Positions 54,654 through 61,348 of a DNA stretch of 64,000 nt are shown piece by piece. The translations under genes were made by a program, and so were the position numbers. The DNA lies in NCBI GenBank assembly GCA_900541975.1, contig UQLR01000008.1, positions 1 through 64,000 on the forward strand. Direction: 5' to 3'. Below the pieces are notes generated by a model. It had not been told where the DNA came from and made no database searches. It worked only from the letters and a program-made list of their open reading frames with translations. The stretch's first letter is position 1; the number at the start of each line of letters is the position of its first letter. Source of the DNA: an uncultured Oscillospiraceae bacterium. GTDB taxonomy: Bacteria; Bacillota; Clostridia; Oscillospirales; Acutalibacteraceae.

Positions 54654-55699
54654 AAAATCTAACCGTACAAACGGGCAGAAGCTACCAAATTTTCCTTTCA
54701 CGCGGGCTGCTGAACAACTGCGGCGCTTATATCAAAAATGCCGCCGGCAACGCGCAGAAAGCCATGGTTATCTCCGACAGCAACGTTTTTCCCCTGTATG
54801 GCGGGCAGGTCGCGGCCTCTTTAAAAGAAAGCGGATTTGAAACTTATACACACGTTTTTCAGGCAGGCGAACAATCCAAACGCCTTACCTGTGTGGAAAA
54901 AATGTACAGCACGCTTGCAGAACACTATTTTTCCCGCAGCGATCTGATCGTCGCGCTGGGCGGCGGTGTTGCAGGCGATATGGCGGGATTTGCGGCCGCT
55001 ACCTACCAGCGCGGTATTCGTTTTGTACAGATCCCCACATCCTTACTTGCCCAGGTGGATTCTTCCGTAGGAGGAAAAACCGGTGTTGATATAGCGCAGG
55101 GCAAAAACCTGGTGGGCGCCTTTTGGCAACCGTCGCTTGTTTTGATCGATCCGCAAACGCTTGATACTTTGCCTGAAAAATTTTTCTGCGACGGCATGGC
55201 GGAGGTAATCAAATACGGCTGTATTAAAAGCCTTTCGCTGTTTGAGCAGCTGGAAAACGAACCAATTGAAAGAATTCTTGACGACGTTATTTTTTCCTGC
55301 GTAAACATAAAGCGTAAGGTTGTCGAAAACGACGAACAGGAAGCTGGGGAACGCATGCTCTTAAATTTTGGCCATACGCTGGGCCATTCCCTGGAGCGTG
55401 TATACAGCTACCAGGGAATTACACACGGCCAGGCGGTCGCCGTCGGCATGGCTTTGCTGACCGGCGCCTCTGAACGGGCAGGGCTTACAAAGGCCGGCAC
55501 GCAAAAGCGTTTGTGCGCGCTGCTGCAAAAATATAAGCTGCCTGTAAGCGATCCTGCGGATCTTCAGAGCATTGTAAACGGTGCGCTGACCGACAAAAAA
55601 AGCAATGGCAACGCTATTTTTATTGTTCTTTTAAGCGAAATTGGCAAAAGCTTTACAAAAAAAATAAAAAAAGAAAATCTATATGCTTTTTGTAAATAA
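54650..55699 (+). CDS. aroB: 3-dehydroquinate synthase
   Basis: 349 residues with IVALGGGVAGDMAGFAAATY, the SLLAQVDSSVGGKTGVD segment, GMAEVIKYG and LLNFGHTLGHSLE (zinc ligands Glu and His). It converts DAHP to dehydroquinate with catalytic NAD. Confidence 0.96.
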   Translation: MKNLTVQTGRSYQIFLSRGLLNNCGAYIKNAAGNAQKAMVISDSNVFPLYGGQVAASLKESGFETYTHVFQAGEQSKRLTCVEKMYSTLAEHYFSRSDLIVALGGGVAGDMAGFAAATYQRGIRFVQIPTSLLAQVDSSVGGKTGVDIAQGKNLVGAFWQPSLVLIDPQTLDTLPEKFFCDGMAEVIKYGCIKSLSLFEQLENEPIERILDDVIFSCVNIKRKVVENDEQEAGERMLLNFGHTLGHSLERVYSYQGITHGQAVAVGMALLTGASERAGLTKAGTQKRLCALLQKYKLPVSDPADLQSIVNGALTDKKSNGNAIFIVLLSEIGKSFTKKIKKENLYAFCK

Positions 55700-55720
55700 A
55701 AACAGAAAGGTATCTATTTT

Positions 55721-56986
55721 ATGAGCAGTATACAGATATCCCCCGGCTCCTTAAGCGGGGCGGTTTCTGTGCCGCCCTCCAAAAGCGCCGTGCACAGAGC
55801 CATTCTATGCGCGGCTATGGCAAAGGGCGTAAGCACGGTCGCGCCGGTCGCTTTGTCTGAAGATATAGAAGCCACCATGCAATGCGTACAGGCACTCGGC
55901 GCAGATATTCGCCTGCACAAACAAACGCTTACCATAGACGGCGCAGGCCTTTTTTCTAAACGAGATGTTTTATTGGACTGCGGGGAATCCGGTTCGACCC
56001 TGCGCTTTTTAATCCCCATCGCAGCCGCAGGCGGCGTTTTGGCGCATTTTACGGGCAAGGGCAGGCTGCCCCGGCGGCCAATTGGCGTTTATCTGGACTG
56101 TTTGCCGCCAAAGGGCGTTTCTCTAAAAACGCAGGGCGGGCTGCCGCTCACCATTAGCGGGCAACTCAAAAGCGGTTCATACCATTTGCCCGGCAATATA
56201 AGCTCCCAGTTTATTACGGGGCTTTTGCTTTCGTTGCCGCTTCTTGACGGCGACAGCGAAATAATCCTTACCTCCGCTTTAGAATCAGAAGGCTATATTG
56301 ACATGACCTTGCAAACCATGCGCGCATTTGGCGTTACGGCGGAAAAAACAACAACCGGCTATATGGTAAAAGGCCGGCAACGCTATTTGCCCAATGTTAA
56401 TTATGTTTGCGAAGGCGACTGGTCGCAGGCCGCGTTTTTTATGGCCGCGGGTACGCTGGGCGGCAATTTAAAAATAACAGGGCTGGATCCGTGCTCCGTT
56501 CAGGGAGATCGCGCCTGCCTGCATTTATTTAAGCAGTTTGGAGCAAGCGTGCGGCAATCAGGTAATGCAGTCACGGTAACACAGGGCGCTTTGCACGCAA
56601 TTGATATAGACGCGCGGCAGATTCCGGATCTCGTCCCCATTTTAGCCGTTGTCGCCGCTTTTGCAAAAGGAAAAACCGTCATTTACGGCGCGCAGCGCCT
56701 GCGCATCAAAGAAAGTGACCGCTTAAAAGCAATTTACAGCGGTTTACAGACTTTGGGAGCTAACATTACAGAAACAGACGACGGCCTTGTAATACAGGGT
56801 GTACCTTCTTTGCATGGTGGTACTGTACAGGGATATAATGATCACCGGATCGTTATGGCGCTTTCTATTGCCGCCTTAAACGCGTCAGGCCCGGTCGTCA
56901 TTACAGACCGGGAAAGCATTTGTAAATCGTATCCGTCATTTTTTGAAGAATACAAAAGGCTTGGCGGAAACACAAAAAACCTATAA
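55721..56986 (+). CDS. aroA: 5-enolpyruvylshikimate-3-phosphate synthase
   Basis: 421 residues; PSKSAVHRAILCAAMA and CGESGSTLRFLIP in the first domain, RIKESDRLKA and YNDHRIVMALSIA in the second. The CGESGSTLRFLIP loop replaces the E. coli-like LGNAGTAMRPL, which is typical of Gram-positive and class II-like enzymes; glyphosate tolerance cannot be read from this alone. Confidence 0.95.
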   Translation: MSSIQISPGSLSGAVSVPPSKSAVHRAILCAAMAKGVSTVAPVALSEDIEATMQCVQALGADIRLHKQTLTIDGAGLFSKRDVLLDCGESGSTLRFLIPIAAAGGVLAHFTGKGRLPRRPIGVYLDCLPPKGVSLKTQGGLPLTISGQLKSGSYHLPGNISSQFITGLLLSLPLLDGDSEIILTSALESEGYIDMTLQTMRAFGVTAEKTTTGYMVKGRQRYLPNVNYVCEGDWSQAAFFMAAGTLGGNLKITGLDPCSVQGDRACLHLFKQFGASVRQSGNAVTVTQGALHAIDIDARQIPDLVPILAVVAAFAKGKTVIYGAQRLRIKESDRLKAIYSGLQTLGANITETDDGLVIQGVPSLHGGTVQGYNDHRIVMALSIAALNASGPVVITDRESICKSYPSFFEEYKRLGGNTKNL

Positions 56987-57001
56987 AAAGGGGTGGTTAA
57001 C

Positions 57002-58072
57002 ATGGCCTCCAGCTGGGGCAACCAGGTGAAAATCTCTGTTTTTGGGGAAAGCCACGGTGAAGCAATCGGCGTAGTGATTGACAATTTACCCGCGGGACAT
57101 CGACTTGATATGCAACAGATTCAGCTTTTTATGGGGCGGCGTGCGCCAGGCCGGGATAAAACGGCAACCCCCCGTCTGGAAGCAGATATTCCACATATTT
57201 TGTCCGGCGTTTTAAACGGTATGACAACCGGCGCGCCGCTGTGCGCCGTTATAGAAAATACCAATACACGCTCTGCCGACTACAGCAACCTGCTACATAA
57301 ACCCCGTCCTGGGCATGCCGACTACACAGGCCTTATTCGCTACCAGGGCTTTAACGACCCACGAGGCGGCGGCCATTTTTCCGGCAGGCTGACCGCGCCG
57401 CTGGTATTTGCAGGTTCCATCTGCCGGCAACTGTTAAAACAGCAGGGCATACAAATTGCTTCCCACATTTACAGCATCGGTACGATTAAAGACCAGCCCT
57501 TTGACGGTATACAGATTGCACCTTCTTTGATAACACAGCTCAACCAGATGCCCTTTCCCCTGATTGATGAAAAAGCAGAAGGGCCCATGCGCGTTTATAT
57601 TGAAAAAGCGCGTATGGACTGCGACAGCGTCGGCGGTATTGTGGAATGCGCTGCTACGGGCGTCCCCGCAGGGCTTGGAAACCCTATATTTGCAGGCGCC
57701 GAAAATGTGATTTCCTCTGTTATATTTGGTATTCCCGCTGTCAAAGGGATTGAATTTGGCACAGGCTTTGCCATGACGGAAATGTACGGCAGCCAGAGCA
57801 ACGATGCATATGCATATAAAAACGGCCGTATACAAACACTTACAAACCATAACGGCGGCATTTTGGGCGGAATCACAAACGGCATGCCTGTTTTGTTCCG
57901 CGTGGCGGTCAAGCCGACCCCGTCTATTTCCAAAGAACAAAAAACGGTAGACCTTACCGAAAAAAACAATACAACGCTTGTTGTTCACGGCAGGCATGAC
58001 CCTTGTATCGTCCCCAGAGCATCTGTGGTTATTGAATCCGCCCTGGCGTTGGCGCTAATCAATTTACTGTAA
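57002..58072 (+). CDS. aroC: Chorismate synthase
   Basis: 356 residues: FGESHGEAIGVVIDNLPAG at the N terminus, RPGHADYTGLIRY and DPRGGGHFSGRLTAP. It needs reduced FMN. The ATG at 57002 is served by AGGGGTGG; a GTG three codons earlier is within that site. Confidence 0.95.
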   Translation: MASSWGNQVKISVFGESHGEAIGVVIDNLPAGHRLDMQQIQLFMGRRAPGRDKTATPRLEADIPHILSGVLNGMTTGAPLCAVIENTNTRSADYSNLLHKPRPGHADYTGLIRYQGFNDPRGGGHFSGRLTAPLVFAGSICRQLLKQQGIQIASHIYSIGTIKDQPFDGIQIAPSLITQLNQMPFPLIDEKAEGPMRVYIEKARMDCDSVGGIVECAATGVPAGLGNPIFAGAENVISSVIFGIPAVKGIEFGTGFAMTEMYGSQSNDAYAYKNGRIQTLTNHNGGILGGITNGMPVLFRVAVKPTPSISKEQKTVDLTEKNNTTLVVHGRHDPCIVPRASVVIESALALALINLL

Positions 58073-58102
58073 CCAAATTACCAGCAACGGGAGGAATTGT
58101 TT

Positions 58103-59233
58103 ATGAGCTTACAGCCTATTCGGGAAGAAATTGACAGGATCGATCAGGAACTGGTCACGCTTTTTAAAAAACGTATGGACTGTGCAAAACAGGTTGGAGA
58201 ATATAAAAAAACAAACGGTCTGTCTGTGTTGAACGAAGCCAGGGAAAAAGAAATTCTAGACAGCGCAGAAACGGCCGGCGGCGAATATGGGCACGCGGCC
58301 AGGCTGCTGTTTTCGAGCATTATGGAACTTAGCCGCGCTTTACAGCACGATATTACAGGCAGCGGCAAAGCTCTGCGCACATTGCTTGAAAGCGCCGATT
58401 TTAATTTTGACAACCAGGCCTCCGGCTTAAAGATTGCCTGCCAGGGCATAGAGGGCGCAAACTCGCACGAAGCCGCTATTACGGCTTTTCCAAATGCCAA
58501 ACCCGTGTTTTTTGCAACCTGGGAAGATGTATTTCGGGCCGTACAGGATGAAAAGGCCGACTACGGCGTGCTCCCAGTGGAAAACTCAAGCGCAGGCTCT
58601 GTTTCCGACGTATACGATCTGCTCTTAAAATACCGCTTTTTTATTGCCGGCGCGCTTGACCTGAAAATTGCACACTGTCTGTGCGCACTTCCCCAGTGCA
58701 CACTTTCGAATATTGAACAGGTCTGGTCGCACCCACAGGGCCTTTCTCAGTGTTCAAATTATATTGCCAAAAACAATCTAGCCGCCGTTCCCTGTTCAAA
58801 TACAGCCGTCGCCGCGCAGTTGGTCGCGCAGGAAAAACGCTTGAACTGCGCCGCCATCTGTTCGGAAAAGGCAGCGCAGGCTTACGGCCTGAAGGTGCTT
58901 TTACGCAATTTTCAAAACAGCCGCGACAATTGCACGCGTTTTATCATCCTGTCAAAAAAACTGTTTATACCGGAAGCGGCAGATAAGATTAGCCTGTGTT
59001 TTTCCCTGCCGCATGTAACTGGTTCGCTTTATAACGTGCTTTGCCGTTTTAGCTGCCATGGGCTGAACCTTACAAAAATTGAATCGCGCCCCATGCAGGA
59101 CAAGCCTTTTGAATACTTGTTTTATCTGGATTTTTCCGGCAACGTAAGAAGTCCGCATGTAATGAACCTGATGTGCGCTTTATCCGAGGAACTGCCGCAA
59201 TTTAACTTTTTCGGCAATTACCAGGAACTTTAA
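58103..59233 (+). CDS. pheA: Bifunctional chorismate mutase / prephenate dehydratase
   Basis: 376 residues: AroQ-type chorismate mutase (about 1-90, IREEIDRIDQELVTLFKKRM), prephenate dehydratase (about 105-285, VENSSAGSV and NCTRFI), and a C-terminal ACT domain with GSLYNVL and IESRP, the Phe-binding motifs. It makes phenylpyruvate and is likely inhibited by phenylalanine. The start is the ATG at 58103 behind GGGAGG. Last gene of the operon. Confidence 0.95.
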   Translation: MSLQPIREEIDRIDQELVTLFKKRMDCAKQVGEYKKTNGLSVLNEAREKEILDSAETAGGEYGHAARLLFSSIMELSRALQHDITGSGKALRTLLESADFNFDNQASGLKIACQGIEGANSHEAAITAFPNAKPVFFATWEDVFRAVQDEKADYGVLPVENSSAGSVSDVYDLLLKYRFFIAGALDLKIAHCLCALPQCTLSNIEQVWSHPQGLSQCSNYIAKNNLAAVPCSNTAVAAQLVAQEKRLNCAAICSEKAAQAYGLKVLLRNFQNSRDNCTRFIILSKKLFIPEAADKISLCFSLPHVTGSLYNVLCRFSCHGLNLTKIESRPMQDKPFEYLFYLDFSGNVRSPHVMNLMCALSEELPQFNFFGNYQEL

Positions 59234-59295
59234 TCTTTAAAAAAGCACCGGCAATCAAAGCCCCGGCTTAATAAGGATGTATAGTTGACTTGTGG

Positions 59296-59325
59296 CGGAA
59301 GGCATATCTTTGGATATGCCTTCCG
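59296..59325 (-). terminator. Terminator of the serine recombinase
   Basis: 13-bp stem CGGAAGGCATATC / G(G)ATATGCCTTCCG with a short loop, immediately downstream of the recombinase stop (59327). The T-run on the minus strand is poor, so it may rather be a hairpin near an attachment site. Confidence 0.5.
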
Positions 59326-59326
59326 T

Positions 59327-60946
59327 TTACTGTATCATTCCAATGTAATTGAAGTAAACGTCAATATCTTGTGTGTAAAACTTCTTCTTGTAAGCGCCGT
59401 TACGCTCATGCACCGTAATGTGATGAACAAACTCCCGCAGGATTTCCGGCGTTAGTTCCGGCACTTCTAAATGCCGGTCAACAATGGCGAGGAAGTTCCC
59501 CGCATTGTCAAGTTCGTTCTGTTGGTTGGCAAGTTCTGTTTCTAAACAGGAAGCACTTGCTTTTAAGCTTTCCTGCTCTGCCAGATACCGCCCGTTTAAC
59601 TGCTGGAATTGCTCGTCTGTGAGTATGCCGGTTGCCAACTTCTCGAAGGTGGCGGCTATCAGGTTGTCAACCTCTGTAAGCCGTTTCCTTGCCTGCTCCA
59701 GTTTCTTCCGCTTGGCTGTCAGTTCCTTTTTCAACTGACCGAATTGCTTCGCCGTCAAATGGGCGATGAAGGCTTCCCGGTCGGCTTGTGCCGTTTGTAC
59801 GACGGTCTGTATCGCTTGTAAAACAGCTTCCCGCAAGTGCAGGGCTTTTACTGTGTGGGGCGTGCATTCTTCCTTGTGGCGGTGGTATTTGCCGCAAACA
59901 TAGGTGTATTTGCTCTCGTCCCAGCTTCCGCAGCGGCAAAGGTAATGGGTACTGCCGTAGTCGGCACACTGTACCATCCCCGCCAGTATATCCATTTTCC
60001 CCAGCTTGGTGGGCCGCCGCTTGTTATCCCGTACCCGCTGCACAATATCCCACGGTTCCCGGTTAATAATCGGCTCATGGGCGTTTTCTACCCGGTAGCG
60101 TTCTTCTTCCGGCACCTCAACCACTAAATCGCTTTTGTAGGACGGCTTGTGCGTCTTGCAGCTTATCTGTATGCCGATATAATCCGGGTTTTCCAGAATA
60201 TTCGCTATGCTGCTATTCGACCACCGATAGGGAAAATTCGGGTTGCGGCTGGAATGGTTGCGCCCAAACTTGCGGTAGGCGTATTCTGTAGGCACAAGTA
60301 TTCTTTCCCGTTCCAGACGCTTGGCAATCTGCTCCGGCCCCATACCGGAGGCACACAGGTTGAAGATATACCGCACCTTTTCCGCTGCTTCCGGGTCAGG
60401 AATGATTTTGAACTTGTCCGCTGGGTCTTTCTGGTAGCCGTAGGGTGAAATAGAAGCAATCCGCACGCCCTTTTCCGCTTTATGCTGGATAACAGCGTTA
60501 ATTTTCCGGCTGGTCTGCCGGGGATACCACTCGTTAAACAGGTTGGAGAACATGGCTAAATCCTCGTCGCTCTCCGTGTTGGTGACGCTGTCGTAGTTGT
60601 TGGTAATGGCGATAAAGCGCACACCCAACGCCGGAAACACGATTTCCAGCAGATTGTTGGCTTCCGACTGGTTGCGGTACAGGCGGGTCAAGTCGGTCAC
60701 AATCAATGTGGCGGCCTGCCCTTCCCGTATCATGGCAAGCACCTTCTGAAAGCCGGGGCGGTTGGCCTTTGTCCCGGAAACGCCGTCGTCGTACAGAAAT
60801 AAGGGATTGCGGAAGCCCTGCTTTTCCGCGTAGTCCCGCAGCATTTCCTCCTGGTGCTGTATGCTCAGGCTGGTGCCTTCCCGTTTGTCCTCGTTGGATA
60901 ACCTCCCATATAGCAACGTATATTTTTCTGTTTGGTTTCCCTGCAT
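59327..60946 (-). CDS. Large serine recombinase
   Basis: 539 residues. The N-terminal resolvase domain (about 10-160) has the catalytic Ser in YGRLSNEDK and the Arg residues around TDLTRLYRNQSE. A Recombinase domain (about 175-290), a zinc-ribbon (CADYGSTHYLCRC, YVCGKYHRHKEEC), a coiled coil (about 390-480) and a DUF4368-like tail (HHITVHERNGAYKKKFYTQD) follow. Such enzymes integrate and excise conjugative transposons and phages. AAAGGAGCG precedes the ATG. Lies at the edge of an accessory segment. Confidence 0.93.
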   Translation of the reverse strand: MQGNQTEKYTLLYGRLSNEDKREGTSLSIQHQEEMLRDYAEKQGFRNPLFLYDDGVSGTKANRPGFQKVLAMIREGQAATLIVTDLTRLYRNQSEANNLLEIVFPALGVRFIAITNNYDSVTNTESDEDLAMFSNLFNEWYPRQTSRKINAVIQHKAEKGVRIASISPYGYQKDPADKFKIIPDPEAAEKVRYIFNLCASGMGPEQIAKRLERERILVPTEYAYRKFGRNHSSRNPNFPYRWSNSSIANILENPDYIGIQISCKTHKPSYKSDLVVEVPEEERYRVENAHEPIINREPWDIVQRVRDNKRRPTKLGKMDILAGMVQCADYGSTHYLCRCGSWDESKYTYVCGKYHRHKEECTPHTVKALHLREAVLQAIQTVVQTAQADREAFIAHLTAKQFGQLKKELTAKRKKLEQARKRLTEVDNLIAATFEKLATGILTDEQFQQLNGRYLAEQESLKASASCLETELANQQNELDNAGNFLAIVDRHLEVPELTPEILREFVHHITVHERNGAYKKKFYTQDIDVYFNYIGMIQ

Positions 60947-61022
60947 TTTACGCTCCTTTCCAGCAGGGGAAACCCGTCATAAGGTAAAAATATCATACCA
61001 CAGGACAGAGAAAAAGGGAAGG

Positions 61023-61202
61023 TTATCCCTTCCCCTGTTCCTGCAGTTTGTTTTCCATGAGACGCAGAAGCCGCCCGTTCAAGCTGCCTGTACCAGTTTC
61101 GGGCAGATAAATACACACCCGAAGAACAGTGCCGCTTTTCCTAATCTCAAAACAGTTGTTAAATCGGTAATTCGGCTTCTTTGTCCAGATTTGTTGTTTC
61201 AT
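61023..61202 (-). CDS. 59-aa protein next to the serine recombinase
   Basis: MKQQIWTKKPNYRFNNCFEI, ending LRLMENKLQEQGKG. AAAGGA lies 6-7 nt before the ATG. Small proteins like this often sit beside recombinases of integrative elements; function unknown. Confidence 0.6.
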   Translation of the reverse strand: MKQQIWTKKPNYRFNNCFEIRKSGTVLRVCIYLPETGTGSLNGRLLRLMENKLQEQGKG

Positions 61203-61348
61203 TTTCCGTCCTTTCCGCCGGATTCAAATATTCTTTGTTCCGCGAAAAGGTCTTTTTATTCCATAGTTCTCTATCGGATTTCCGGCTGATTGATTGAAGG
61301 CTTTGCCTTCTACTATCAGTATGACGGAAACTGTCCGTTTACAAATCA

